This document shows, piece by piece, positions 27,721-36,732 of a DNA stretch of 53,812 bases. The position numbers and the translations under genes are program-made. Under the pieces are notes generated by a model, which saw nothing but the letters and a program-made list of their open reading frames with translations, was not told where the DNA came from and made no database searches. This DNA comes from an uncultured SAR86 cluster bacterium (GTDB lineage Bacteria; Pseudomonadota; Gammaproteobacteria; Magnimaribacterales; D2472). Positions within the stretch are counted from its first letter, which is position 1, and every line of letters starts with the position of its first letter. The stretch is from NCBI GenBank assembly GCA_902579825.1, contig CACHII010000007.1, forward strand, positions 1-53,812. Direction: 5' to 3'.

Positions 27721-30700
27721 GTGAAACAATTTTTATTGTCATTGGTGTTCTTATTGCCGGTGTCTTCTTATATTTTTACACAAGAAACTGAAGAGGAGAA
27801 CGAAGACGAAGTTGAGGAAATTGTAGTTACTGGCATAAAGTCAAGTTTAGTCGATGCTATTGAAATAAAAAGAAATAACATCGGTGTCACCGAAATTATT
27901 ACAGCAGAAGACGTTGGAAAATTTCCTGATGGAAATATTGCTGAAGCCTTAGCAAGAGTTTCTGGTATTGCAATTGACAGAAGCAATATCGAAGGAAAGG
28001 AAGTTACTGTAAGGGGTATGGGTGCTCAATATAACATGGTAACTTTAAATGGAAGAGTTATGCCGGTTGCTCCTGGTAATTATGATGGTGGTAGAGCCTA
28101 TGACTTTGGAGCAATATCCTCACATGGAATAGCTAGAGTCGAGGTATATAAATCACAAAATCCTTCTTTACCCTCAGGTGGTTTAGGGGCCACGATTAAC
28201 ATGGTTACTGCAAAACCTTTGGAAGTAGATAATGGAGGAGCATTATCATTTTTATTGATGTCAGATTCTACAAATGTAAACGGAGATGATATGACACCAG
28301 AACTTGAGTTTATTCATAGTTATAAATCTAGCTATCTTGGACTGGATTGGGGTGTCTCATTTTCTGGGTCTTATCATGACAGAAGTAACAGAGAAGAAAC
28401 CACGAATGAAATGAAGTGGCTTCCTAGTAATCTTCAAGCACCTACTTTTGGTCCAAACGTCACCGATAATAGTGGTGGCATTGTTAATTATAGGCCTCAA
28501 GGATTTTTTGTTGGTTACAAAGACAATCAACGCGAAAGAAAAAATCTTGCAGCCTCATTTCAAGTATCAAATCAAACTACGACAGTTACAATTGATGGAG
28601 TTTATTCAGGTGTTGATTTTCAGTCATCTGGTAATAGGGCAGGTTCAGGACTTGATATTGCCTACAGTGTTCCTTATGGGGCAGGCATTGGTATGGATAA
28701 TGTAAATATTGATTCAAATGGTGTTGTAAACCAATTTGATATTGTTGGATCTGGAACAAACTTGACTCAATTTGTTGATTGGAGCTCTGAGAAAACAGCA
28801 AACAGATCAATTGGTCTTAATGTTGAATGGACTGGTTCAGATAGCTTAACTCTTGAATTTGACTATCATAATTCAACAGCTGTTAATTCAGGTGGTGCTA
28901 ATGATATGGGATTTGCAAATGGCTCATGGTCTGGATATGGAGATGGGCAAAGTTTTGATAATGGAAACCCCTACAACCAATGGGCTGAACTTACTAACTT
29001 AAGATTTATTGCCAATAATACTATTCCTGATTGGATTCCAACAACAAGTGTTGGTTTTCAATGGTATCCAAGAACTGAAAGAGATTTAGAAGGGGTTGAT
29101 ATGTCATCGACAACTGCCCATTTAAGATATAACAATAAAGAAAGTAATCTCTCTCAGTTTCAAATTAAAGGTGATTGGCAAAACATTAATGAATTTTTAT
29201 CGGAGAAGCTGGTATCAGTTCAGTTTGGAGTTTCATCAATTGAACAAAAGTTTGATAGAACTCTGAGGTCAAATACATTATTTGCACCTATTCAAGACGG
29301 TGCTGCGCCTGGCTCTTTGATATGGGGTCCAAATTTTTGGAATGATGATGCGTTTACACTTACAAGTTTGGCTGGTTTACTGGGCGATTCATCCGACGGT
29401 TTAAGCGTACCTTATTATATGCATATCAATTTTGATGATGCTGTAGCAGGCTACTCTCAAGGATATTGGATAAATTCTCCTACTTGGAATTGTTCTGAAG
29501 GGTTCCCAAATTGTTATGGTTCTCCAGAGGATATTGCTACAGTAAAGGAATCGACAGATTCAGCATATATACAATTAAACTTTGAAGGTGAATACAACAT
29601 GATGCCTTGGAAGCTAGTTACTTCTTTAAGATATGAAGAATTGATGCTTAAAGCTCCTCAAAACTATAATGTTCCAACAGGCACTTTCATAGGTACTTAC
29701 GGTTGGGGTGATGGCCCGTATTTTATTTTTGGACCTACTCAAAATGGAGAAATGCCATTAAGAAATGTTTCAGGATCATATAGTTCTAAATCTGAAATGG
29801 TTTTACCAAGTTTTGCTTTTAGTATTGCTCCGTCCGAAAATACAGTCGTAAGATTAAGTGCAGGTAAAACTATTGCTAGATCAGGCTTAGAAAAATTTTC
29901 ACCTAATGTTGTATTTCCTCAGTTCCTTAGCATGAATAATCCAGTTCACGTAAATACATCAGGTAATCCTGATTTAGAACCTTTAGTTAGTAATAATATT
30001 GATTTAGCTTTTGAATATTATTATGCAGAGGGTAGCTATGCCGCTGTTAATATTTTCCAGAAAGATTTAAAAGACTTTCCAGGCAACTCTACAACAAGAG
30101 TTACTTATGATGGTTTATATGATGTTAGATATGGAGTCAATGGAGCTGGGCCAGCTGATACCTCAACAGTTGTGTTAAATTGGCCAAATTATCAAACTAT
30201 AGATCAAGTAACTTTTGGAAGTATGGATTGGTGGCAAACATTAATGAAAATTTACCATGCAACCGTTCCAGGTACATCATGTACTTTAGACCAAAGAACT
30301 TGGAGTGACTATTTTTATTATAATAGTACAGAATGTGTTCAAAGCAGCTCTTCAATTAATCCATTAATGCAATTCGATATTAACAGGCCTGAAAATATTT
30401 ATTCGGGTAAGCTTGATGGAGTTGAGATAGCGCTTCAACATTTCTTTGTAAACACCAATTTTGGATTTATTTTTAACTACACTTTTATTAATGGAGATAC
30501 AGAGGCATCACCTACTGCTGTAAGAAATGAATCCTTTGAATTGGCTGGATTTGGAGACTCTGGAAATCTATCTGTTTTCTATGAAAATGAAAAATTTTCT
30601 GCCAGACTTTCCAATAATTATAGAGCTGAAACATATGTTGGATTTGATGAGTATAACCCTTTATGGGTTGAGGCAAGATCACAAGTTGACTTCAGTGCAT

Positions 30701-30852
30701 CATATAGAGTTAATGATGGCGTTAGTCTTTTTGTGGAAGGATTAAACATAACTGATTCCGAAGTGCGTTTATACGCAAGATATGACAATATGTTATTCTT
30801 AGCGCAAAATCATGGACCTGTTTACAAGGCTGGATTCAGAGTTAAGTTTTAA
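27721..30852 (+). CDS. TonB-dependent outer-membrane receptor
   Basis: 1043 residues with a GTG start set by the TAGGGGG Shine-Dalgarno. A signal peptide is followed by an acidic stretch and a TonB box-like EEIVVTGIKSS, the plug domain (DVGKFPDGNIAEALARVSGIAIDR, VTVRGMGAQYNMVTLNGR), and a 22-strand-type barrel with tyrosine-, asparagine- and tryptophan-rich repeats. The C-terminus ends in GPVYKAGFRVKF, with the terminal aromatic residue needed for outer-membrane insertion. This large subclass with the FPDGNIAEAL plug motif generally imports carbohydrates or other bulky nutrients rather than siderophores. No sensor/anti-sigma extension is present. It is monocistronic with its own promoter and terminator. 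Substrate is not predictable. Confidence 0.95.
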   Translation: MKQFLLSLVFLLPVSSYIFTQETEEENEDEVEEIVVTGIKSSLVDAIEIKRNNIGVTEIITAEDVGKFPDGNIAEALARVSGIAIDRSNIEGKEVTVRGMGAQYNMVTLNGRVMPVAPGNYDGGRAYDFGAISSHGIARVEVYKSQNPSLPSGGLGATINMVTAKPLEVDNGGALSFLLMSDSTNVNGDDMTPELEFIHSYKSSYLGLDWGVSFSGSYHDRSNREETTNEMKWLPSNLQAPTFGPNVTDNSGGIVNYRPQGFFVGYKDNQRERKNLAASFQVSNQTTTVTIDGVYSGVDFQSSGNRAGSGLDIAYSVPYGAGIGMDNVNIDSNGVVNQFDIVGSGTNLTQFVDWSSEKTANRSIGLNVEWTGSDSLTLEFDYHNSTAVNSGGANDMGFANGSWSGYGDGQSFDNGNPYNQWAELTNLRFIANNTIPDWIPTTSVGFQWYPRTERDLEGVDMSSTTAHLRYNNKESNLSQFQIKGDWQNINEFLSEKLVSVQFGVSSIEQKFDRTLRSNTLFAPIQDGAAPGSLIWGPNFWNDDAFTLTSLAGLLGDSSDGLSVPYYMHINFDDAVAGYSQGYWINSPTWNCSEGFPNCYGSPEDIATVKESTDSAYIQLNFEGEYNMMPWKLVTSLRYEELMLKAPQNYNVPTGTFIGTYGWGDGPYFIFGPTQNGEMPLRNVSGSYSSKSEMVLPSFAFSIAPSENTVVRLSAGKTIARSGLEKFSPNVVFPQFLSMNNPVHVNTSGNPDLEPLVSNNIDLAFEYYYAEGSYAAVNIFQKDLKDFPGNSTTRVTYDGLYDVRYGVNGAGPADTSTVVLNWPNYQTIDQVTFGSMDWWQTLMKIYHATVPGTSCTLDQRTWSDYFYYNSTECVQSSSSINPLMQFDINRPENIYSGKLDGVEIALQHFFVNTNFGFIFNYTFINGDTEASPTAVRNESFELAGFGDSGNLSVFYENEKFSARLSNNYRAETYVGFDEYNPLWVEARSQVDFSASYRVNDGVSLFVEGLNITDSEVRLYARYDNMLFLAQNHGPVYKAGFRVKF

Positions 30853-30872
30853 AAATATATATCAAAAGTAAA

Positions 30873-30897
30873 AGAGGGCTTTTTTAGCCCTCTTTTT
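30873..30897 (+). terminator. intrinsic terminator after the TonB receptor
   Basis: An 8-bp stem AGAGGGCT (30873-30880) and AGCCCTCT (30886-30893) with a T5 loop and a short T-tail. Confidence 0.9.
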
Positions 30898-30911
30898 ATA
30901 ATTGTATAAGA

Positions 30912-30917
30912 TATAAT
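30912..30917 (+). promoter_or_regulatory. -10 box of the M64 lipoprotein gene
   Basis: A perfect TATAAT six bases before the ATG at 30924, so the transcript would begin at the start codon. No convincing -35 is seen; it would fall inside the preceding terminator. Confidence 0.5.
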
Positions 30918-30923
30918 TTACTT

Positions 30924-32975
30924 ATGAATATGCTAAGGATATTTATAGTAATATTTTTCGTTGTTTCTTGTGGTGGGGGCGGCGGAGGCGGAAGTGCACC
31001 TCCAGCTCCATTTGCAATAACTCTTGCATCAAGCACTTCAATATCAGTTGATGAAGATACTACATATACTGGAAATGTAGTTGCAACTGCTAATGAGCCT
31101 GTAACACTAGAATATGCCCTTGTTTCTTCAACAACTAATGGGATCCTTACTTTTTTGACAACTGGAGATATCACTTATACACCTAATGAAAATTTTAATG
31201 GACAAGATGAATTTTCCTATTCTGTTACTGCAGTCGAAAAGAGCATTACAAGAAATAGTACAGTTACAATTACAGTTAATTCTGTTAACGATATGCCACA
31301 GATATCATTAGATTCAAAATTAAATTTAGACAAAGATCATCTTATTTTTGAGAATAATCCTACATTTTCTGTCACATTTTCAGATGTTGATAACGTTGAT
31401 ACAGATTTTAGTTTTAGTGCATCTATAAACTCAGAGAATGTTGAAGCAACTTTTACTTCAACTGGAGATGGTCAAGGAGATTTAGTTCTAGATTTATCAA
31501 CTCTTTCCAAAGCAGGCTTATTTAACGCAGAAATTATAATATCTGATGGTATGGATACCGCTAGTGATTCATTTAATACATGGTTCATATCTAATAAACA
31601 AACTGTTACTGTCGCTCAAGATGATGACAAGAGTGATGGTTTTGATTCTGGCACAACTACAAATAAAGATTATTATGTCTACTATCTTGTAGGTGGTGGA
31701 TCAACCTTTGGAAGAACTGATTATTTGTTTGTTGCTGATTCATTAAAAGCAGATCCTAATGATGGAACGATATCAGATACTGATAGTTTTAGAGAAGCTT
31801 TATTGAAATCCATTAATGCTCTGAATGATTCAGATGCGTCTGAGTTTTTTACAGGCTATTTTGATATTGTTGTTGCAGAGCCAGTAAGCCCTGATGGAAC
31901 CTCCCTAGCATCTATTGAAACAGGTTGTTATGACTGGGACGAGGATGTTTATTGTATTGGCTCTGGTGATATAAACGATTCTGTTTTTGATGATCTATTT
32001 ACTGAACATGATTTGGTTTCTGTCTTAACAATGATAGATGGTAGAGGAGTTAATTTGGGTAACACCAATATTCAAGAAATCAAACCTAGAACAGAATATA
32101 CTTTAATGCATGAGCTGGGTCATGCACATGGTGAAATGGGTGATGAATATATAACCACTGATGACAGAGATGTCAGTCAATGGGCGGATAGAAATGTTAA
32201 TACAACAACACAGGCAGATCCCGCATTAGTTAAATGGAAGCATCATATATCAGACTTTTTGAACGTAGCGGGAAAAGACTTTAAAGTTTGTTATAACTAT
32301 GCAGATGGATCTATTTATGACGAAGGTGAGGATGCAACGACATGCGACTGTTTGTTCAATTTATATGATGCAAATGGAAATAGAACTGGTCGAAATCCAG
32401 AATGCGATGTTGTTGGACTTTTTGAGGGAAATTATTATGGGGAGTATGATAATTATAGGCCAAAATACTGGACTATTATGGAAGGTGGAATTTTAAAATA
32501 TGGTGAGGTTAATACTGAAGGTTTTGCAATAGGATCAATACATAATCAAGGTTTTTTATATGGTGATGAGGTAGGTTTTATCACCGATGAGTCCGGGGCT
32601 AGAACTGGTTTTGAAATAGATATTGATGTTGCATACGATACTTCTAAGTTAAGACTTAAATGGTATATTGATGGTGTTGAGGATCCATCAAAAGAAAATC
32701 AAACAAGAATAGTATTTGATAGACCGTCCAACAATACTGTTCAAGTTTATACATGGAAAGTTGATGATCTTACTGGAACTGTTACAGCACCCGATGACGT
32801 AACTGATGTAAATGATTTTTACGAAGGATTATTTAATTCTGATTTTTACTGGTGTGACAGAACTAGTGGCTCATGTCAGTGGGGTTACAATCCAACCGAT
32901 CAATCTCAATATCATTATGGTTATGTAACAGGTCCTATGGGAGGAACCTGGGGTATTAATTGGTCAAGATGGTAA
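30924..32975 (+). CDS. M64-type zinc metallopeptidase lipoprotein
   Basis: 683 residues. A lipoprotein signal ends FFVVSC and is followed by seven glycines. Residues about 25-120 are a cadherin-like tandem repeat (VDEDTTYTGNV, YTPNENFNGQDEFSYSVT). The catalytic domain holds HELGHAHGEMGDEY with His396, Glu397 and His400 and the downstream Asp407-Glu-Tyr typical of the M64 (IgA peptidase) family, whose members cleave protein substrates at the surface or outside the cell. A cysteine cluster near residues 470-485 may be disulfide-bonded. The C-terminal part (about 560-683) is Trp-rich. The ATG is six bases from a TATAAT. It is followed eight bases later by a small exported protein gene. Confidence 0.88.
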   Translation: MNMLRIFIVIFFVVSCGGGGGGGSAPPAPFAITLASSTSISVDEDTTYTGNVVATANEPVTLEYALVSSTTNGILTFLTTGDITYTPNENFNGQDEFSYSVTAVEKSITRNSTVTITVNSVNDMPQISLDSKLNLDKDHLIFENNPTFSVTFSDVDNVDTDFSFSASINSENVEATFTSTGDGQGDLVLDLSTLSKAGLFNAEIIISDGMDTASDSFNTWFISNKQTVTVAQDDDKSDGFDSGTTTNKDYYVYYLVGGGSTFGRTDYLFVADSLKADPNDGTISDTDSFREALLKSINALNDSDASEFFTGYFDIVVAEPVSPDGTSLASIETGCYDWDEDVYCIGSGDINDSVFDDLFTEHDLVSVLTMIDGRGVNLGNTNIQEIKPRTEYTLMHELGHAHGEMGDEYITTDDRDVSQWADRNVNTTTQADPALVKWKHHISDFLNVAGKDFKVCYNYADGSIYDEGEDATTCDCLFNLYDANGNRTGRNPECDVVGLFEGNYYGEYDNYRPKYWTIMEGGILKYGEVNTEGFAIGSIHNQGFLYGDEVGFITDESGARTGFEIDIDVAYDTSKLRLKWYIDGVEDPSKENQTRIVFDRPSNNTVQVYTWKVDDLTGTVTAPDDVTDVNDFYEGLFNSDFYWCDRTSGSCQWGYNPTDQSQYHYGYVTGPMGGTWGINWSRW

Positions 32976-32983
32976 TAAGACAT

Positions 32984-33451
32984 ATGAGATATTTATTTAT
33001 TTTAACTTTCGTATTTTCTTTTACAGTTATGACTGAAAAAGATTTAAAAGAAATAGACCTAATTAAGCTACATGTTTCTCCAAATCAAGATGCTAAGATA
33101 TTTACTTTTCATGGCACTCCAGATTTATTTACATTGAAAAAAATCGAAATTCAAAAACCTAAAGAGAGAATTCTTAAAAAACTTAAATTTGTAAGTGATG
33201 ATGATAAGTATGCAATAAAACTATTTGATAATTCAGGTAGAAATTTAATAACTATAGGTATTGGAAATCCATTTTATGCGTCATATGAGCATATTGGATA
33301 TGAAGACAGAGCATATATGGGTGGGCCAGTATCCTCAAATAAAGTAAGCATAGTAATTCCTCTTGAGATAGATCCTTCATACCTCATAATTTCAAGGCGA
33401 GATGTAACTGGAAAACTCATAGATTTTCAAGAGATACTTTTACCAGAATGA
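32984..33451 (+). CDS. exported protein of unknown function downstream of M64 peptidase
   Basis: About 155 residues from ATG 32984, chosen because it lies just after the peptidase stop and gives a normal signal peptide (MRYLFILTFVFSFTVMT). Upstream in-frame starts overlap the peptidase. The mature protein is strand-rich with a central FKFVSDDDKYAIKLFDNSGRNLITIGIGNP stretch and ends FQEILLPE. It is probably co-transcribed with the peptidase and may be its partner or inhibitor; that is inference from position only. Not recognised. Confidence 0.6.
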   Translation: MRYLFILTFVFSFTVMTEKDLKEIDLIKLHVSPNQDAKIFTFHGTPDLFTLKKIEIQKPKERILKKLKFVSDDDKYAIKLFDNSGRNLITIGIGNPFYASYEHIGYEDRAYMGGPVSSNKVSIVIPLEIDPSYLIISRRDVTGKLIDFQEILLPE

Positions 33452-33464
33452 CGATTTAATATTG

Positions 33465-33493
33465 TTGAAAGCAACCATGTTAAAGAGTATATT
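33465..33493 (+). promoter_or_regulatory. promoter of tRNA-Gly
   Basis: TTGAAA at 33465-33470, a 17-bp spacer and TATATT at 33488-33493. The start point would be about five bases before the mature tRNA. Confidence 0.75.
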
Positions 33494-33504
33494 AAGCATC
33501 CAAT

Positions 33505-33580
33505 GCGGTACTAGCTCAGTTGGTAGAGCGTCTGCTTGCCAAGCAGAAGGCCGCCGGTTCGAGACCGGCGTACCGCACCA
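33505..33580 (+). tRNA. tRNA-Gly(GCC)
   Basis: A 76-nt cloverleaf with acceptor GCGGTAC/GTACCGC, discriminator A and an encoded CCA at 33578-33580. The anticodon stem TCTGC/GCAGA with loop TTGCCAA gives anticodon GCC. The T-arm is GCCGG-TTCGAGA-CCGGC. It has its own promoter. Confidence 0.96.
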
Positions 33581-33665
33581 ACTTATATCTAAAATATTTA
33601 CATAATTCTAATCTTCTGATAAAAACATTAATGTATTATTAATATTCATATTAGGAGAGATAATT

Positions 33666-34373
33666 ATGAAAAAATTTTTTTATAGCTTATTTGCTTTTGT
33701 TTTTATAACATCACAATCATTAAATGCAGCAGGCTATTTGGCGACATATTCAATGAAGGTTTCAAATCCAGCTGCTTATGTTGAAGCTCTTGATGAGTTA
33801 ATGAATACTGATTGGGGTAAATCATTTGCTGGAGATGTTTCGCTCCATCAATATGCATTCAATGGTTATGATGATGCAACCCATGTTGTTGTTCTAAATT
33901 ATGAAAATCCAGAAAGCTTGGGTGCTGGTACTGAATCTTTTACCGATCCGGTTTTCTTATCATTTTTTGCTGAAACCGCTGCTATAGCTGAGCCGGTAGA
34001 GCAGTCTTTAAACATGAAATTGATCAGCGTTTACAACGAGAATCCTGATGAAGATCAAGTATATACAATCTATAGAATGCAAGTGAAAAATGCTGTTGAC
34101 TATGCTGAACTATATACTGAGCTTACAAATGCTCAAGTTGAATCGGGTAACATTCAAGGTAGTTATGGTTTAAGACAATTAGTTGCAGGAGATACTAGAT
34201 ACTATACTCATTACGCATATACAAGTGCTCCAAGTATTGCAGAGGCTATGAAATCTGCCGAAACTTTATACGGAAGTGATTCCTATGCAGAGTTTTCAGC
34301 TTATGTTAGCGATAACAGAAGAGTTATGAATATTTCTATATTAACAAATATAGTCAATTATCCTTCAAATTGA
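33666..34373 (+). CDS. exported protein with two dimeric alpha/beta-barrel-like repeats
   Basis: 235 residues with a signal peptide (MKKFFYSLFAFVFITSQSLNA). Two halves show the same pattern: YLATYSMKVSNPAAYVEALDELMNT and YTIYRMQVKNAVDYAELYTELTNAQ, each a strand then a long helix, with VVVLNYENPESLG and THYAYTSAPSIAEAM after them. This is a tandem duplication of the ferredoxin-like fold seen in ABM/NIPSNAP-type proteins. A Shine-Dalgarno TTAGGAGAG precedes it and a terminator follows at 34393. The ligand or partner is unknown. Confidence 0.7.
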   Translation: MKKFFYSLFAFVFITSQSLNAAGYLATYSMKVSNPAAYVEALDELMNTDWGKSFAGDVSLHQYAFNGYDDATHVVVLNYENPESLGAGTESFTDPVFLSFFAETAAIAEPVEQSLNMKLISVYNENPDEDQVYTIYRMQVKNAVDYAELYTELTNAQVESGNIQGSYGLRQLVAGDTRYYTHYAYTSAPSIAEAMKSAETLYGSDSYAEFSAYVSDNRRVMNISILTNIVNYPSN

Positions 34374-34392
34374 TTTCATAAGTTTTCTAAAT

Positions 34393-34416
34393 AAGGGAGC
34401 TTTTGCTCCCTTTTTT
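34393..34416 (+). terminator. intrinsic terminator
   Basis: An 8-bp stem AAGGGAGC (34393-34400) and GCTCCCTT (34405-34412), a TTTT loop and a T-run. The same stem recurs in the terminator at 36687. Confidence 0.92.
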
Positions 34417-34430
34417 ATTTTTAGCTAATT

Positions 34431-34436
34431 TATAAT
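34431..34436 (+). promoter_or_regulatory. -10 box of the esterase lipoprotein gene
   Basis: TATAAT eight bases before the ATG at 34444. An ATG at 34439 opens only a two-codon frame. The mRNA would be leaderless or almost so. The -35 is not evident. Confidence 0.5.
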
Positions 34437-34443
34437 AGATGAA

Positions 34444-35391
34444 ATGAATATTTTTAAGTTTTTACTTGTATTGATTCTGCTTTATGCTTGTGGAGGTGGA
34501 TCTTCAAGTTCAGGTATTGAAAATAACCTTACGACTATCCAAACGCCAAATTCAACTGAAACATGTTTAAGTACTCAAGTACCAAATCTTAAAAGATGCG
34601 ATTTAGTGCATGATAATATTGATAGATTTTATTATTTATATGAGCCATCCGATCTCGATACAAATTCAAGTGTAGCTGTTTTATTTGCACTTCATGGATA
34701 CGGATCTTCTGCTATGATCCACTTTAATTATACAAATTATGAGCCGATTGCTAATGCAAATAATTTTATTGTTGTATATCCCCAAGGCACAACTAGTAAT
34801 GGCTTAAATACTCATTGGAATAATGGAGGTTGGACCTCTAAAAGCACTGCTAAAGATATTGAATTTATAGATACTGTTATTGAATATATTAAAGACAAAA
34901 TTTCCATTGATGTGACAAGAATATATTCATCAGGAATGTCCAACGGCGGCTATATGAGTTACCACTTAGCTTGTAATCTAGACAATACATTTGCTGCTGT
35001 GGTTTCTGTTACCGGATCAATGACTAGCGATACTTATGATAATTGTGCACCGTCACATCCCACTGCTGCAATGCAAATTCATGGAGTACAAGATCTAACT
35101 GTTCCATATCTTGGAAGCGGATGGTCAAAAAGTATTGAAGATGTAATTGATTTTTGGGTCAATTACAATTCTTGTGATTTTGAACCAGAAAGACTAATTA
35201 ATTACTCTAATCAAACAGATTTAATAAATTTCGATACTTATGGTGGTTGTTTAAACAATGTTAATGTTAAATTAATTCTTCATTCTGAAATGGGCCATAC
35301 TTGGCCTTTCATTCAAAACTACAATATAGATGCGAGTCAAGAAATATGGGATTTTGTTTCAAAGTATGATTTGAATGGCTTAAGAAATTAG
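34444..35391 (+). CDS. LpqC/PHB-depolymerase-like esterase lipoprotein
   Basis: 315 residues. A lipoprotein signal ends LLYACGGG. The alpha/beta-hydrolase core has an oxyanion HGYGSS, the nucleophile motif GMSNGG with Ser166, an acid-bearing IHGVQDLTVPY and a histidine in EMGHTWP. This matches the LpqC/polyhydroxybutyrate-depolymerase and feruloyl-esterase group, which cleave ester bonds of polymers or plant-type phenolic esters outside the cell. The lipid anchor places it on the outer or periplasmic face. Substrate is undetermined. It is probably monocistronic, with a TATAAT just upstream. Confidence 0.85.
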   Translation: MNIFKFLLVLILLYACGGGSSSSGIENNLTTIQTPNSTETCLSTQVPNLKRCDLVHDNIDRFYYLYEPSDLDTNSSVAVLFALHGYGSSAMIHFNYTNYEPIANANNFIVVYPQGTTSNGLNTHWNNGGWTSKSTAKDIEFIDTVIEYIKDKISIDVTRIYSSGMSNGGYMSYHLACNLDNTFAAVVSVTGSMTSDTYDNCAPSHPTAAMQIHGVQDLTVPYLGSGWSKSIEDVIDFWVNYNSCDFEPERLINYSNQTDLINFDTYGGCLNNVNVKLILHSEMGHTWPFIQNYNIDASQEIWDFVSKYDLNGLRN

Positions 35392-35477
35392 TTATAAAAA
35401 ATTTACATATTTGTATAAAAAGTTTCTTATTTGAATGTTATATTAGAAATTCATTTTTTATTATAGAGGAGATAAAT

Positions 35478-35906
35478 ATGAGATTATTATTAGTTTCAAT
35501 GTTGATATTTTCTGTATCAGCCTTTACTCAAGAAGAGTCTTCAAGAGAGCCTGCACCCGGCGTAACAGAGCTTACTGTTATAAAAGTTAAAGCCAACTAT
35601 CTTGGAGATTATATGGATGGAATTGAAAAAACATGGGTTGCATCTAATCAAATTGCAAAAGATATGGGCAAAATTGTTGATTATGGCGTTTATGTTGGTA
35701 ACAATAATTATGTATATTTGACAGTTCAACACGAGAGCTATGCTTCCATGGATCCATCGTATTGGTCTGAAGAAGAAACAGAGGAATTTCAAACTAAATT
35801 TCGAAAAATAATTTCACAGGATGATCAAACATCAACCGCGCAATCATATGAAGACATTCGTGAAATTGTTAGAGTTGAAATGATTAATCAAATTATTTTT
35901 AAATAG
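35478..35906 (+). CDS. small exported protein, ABM/NIPSNAP-like
   Basis: 142 residues with a signal peptide (MRLLLVSMLIFSVSAFTQ). The mature part, VTELTVIKVKANYLGDYMDGIEKTW..., IVDYGVYVGNNNYVYLTVQHESYASMDPSYW, has the strand-helix-strand-strand-helix order of dimeric alpha/beta-barrel proteins. A Shine-Dalgarno AGAGGAG lies upstream. It is followed nine bases later by a related exported protein with TAGGAGG, so they form a two-gene operon. Function is unknown and the fold call is from pattern only. Confidence 0.65.
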   Translation: MRLLLVSMLIFSVSAFTQEESSREPAPGVTELTVIKVKANYLGDYMDGIEKTWVASNQIAKDMGKIVDYGVYVGNNNYVYLTVQHESYASMDPSYWSEEETEEFQTKFRKIISQDDQTSTAQSYEDIREIVRVEMINQIIFK

Positions 35907-35915
35907 GAGGAAAAT

Positions 35916-36668
35916 ATGAAACTTTTATTAAGTTTAAGTTTGCTTTTAAGCTTTAGTGTTTTTGCAGATGATCATGATTCACAAGAATCAGAATGGAATG
36001 TTGCAGAATATTATGTCAGTGTTTTTAAGGATGGCAAAGACATGGATGACATGATGAAATGGGCAGAAAAGTGGAATAGTTGGGCCAATGAGACAGACGA
36101 TCTTAAAGACTATCGTTCAGCAATGCTTGTACCTTATTATCACAGTGGAGAACAGCCTCATGATTTTGTTTGGGTTGGTATAAGTCCAACTCCAGAAGCT
36201 CATTTCAAAGGGAATGATCATTGGTTTAGCAATGGCACAAAACTCTTAGCAGAATTAAATAAAATTTTGGAAACAGGTAATCAAACTACATATACATGGC
36301 AAAGAGTTGTTTCAGACACACCAAGTGGACAAGCTGGTTATGCAGTATATTCAGATTGTAAGTTGGGCGATGGAGTTACTGCAGATGAATTTTATACTGC
36401 ATATGTTGCATATGCCAAAGCTGCAAAAGAAAAAGGAGATGTTGCTGGAAGAAAAATGATTTTTCCACAATCTGGAGTTCCTTCAACATGGGATTATGAT
36501 TTTGTACAGTTAGTTTCAACAGAAACCATTACTGATTATGGAAAAAATTGGACTAATTTTTGGAGTAGTGCAACTCCTGAAAGCATGCCCGAATTAAAAG
36601 CATTAAATGATTTAGGCGGTTCATGTGACAATGAAAGAACATATGGAATTGTTCCAGTTCGTAATTAA
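35916..36668 (+). CDS. exported protein, ABM/NIPSNAP-like repeats
   Basis: 250 residues with a signal peptide (MKLLLSLSLLLSFSVFA). Two strand-helix units are visible: WNVAEYYVSVFKDGKDMDDMMKWAEKWN and AGYAVYSDCKLGDGVTADEFYTAYVAYAKAAKE, separated by a Trp-rich HDFVWVGISPTPEAHFKG stretch. A cysteine in SDCKLG and one in GGSCDNERTYG could pair. It is the second gene of the operon starting at 35478 and is followed by a terminator at 36687. Not recognised beyond the probable fold. Confidence 0.65.
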   Translation: MKLLLSLSLLLSFSVFADDHDSQESEWNVAEYYVSVFKDGKDMDDMMKWAEKWNSWANETDDLKDYRSAMLVPYYHSGEQPHDFVWVGISPTPEAHFKGNDHWFSNGTKLLAELNKILETGNQTTYTWQRVVSDTPSGQAGYAVYSDCKLGDGVTADEFYTAYVAYAKAAKEKGDVAGRKMIFPQSGVPSTWDYDFVQLVSTETITDYGKNWTNFWSSATPESMPELKALNDLGGSCDNERTYGIVPVRN

Positions 36669-36686
36669 TCCTAATTAAAAAAATAC

Positions 36687-36710
36687 AAGGGAGCTATTAG
36701 CTCCCTTTTT
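36687..36710 (+). terminator. intrinsic terminator
   Basis: An 8-bp stem AAGGGAGC (36687-36694) and GCTCCCTT (36700-36707) with loop TATTA and a T-run. The stem sequence is identical to the one at 34393-34412. Confidence 0.92.
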
Positions 36711-36732
36711 ATTTATAATTCATAATAATTTA

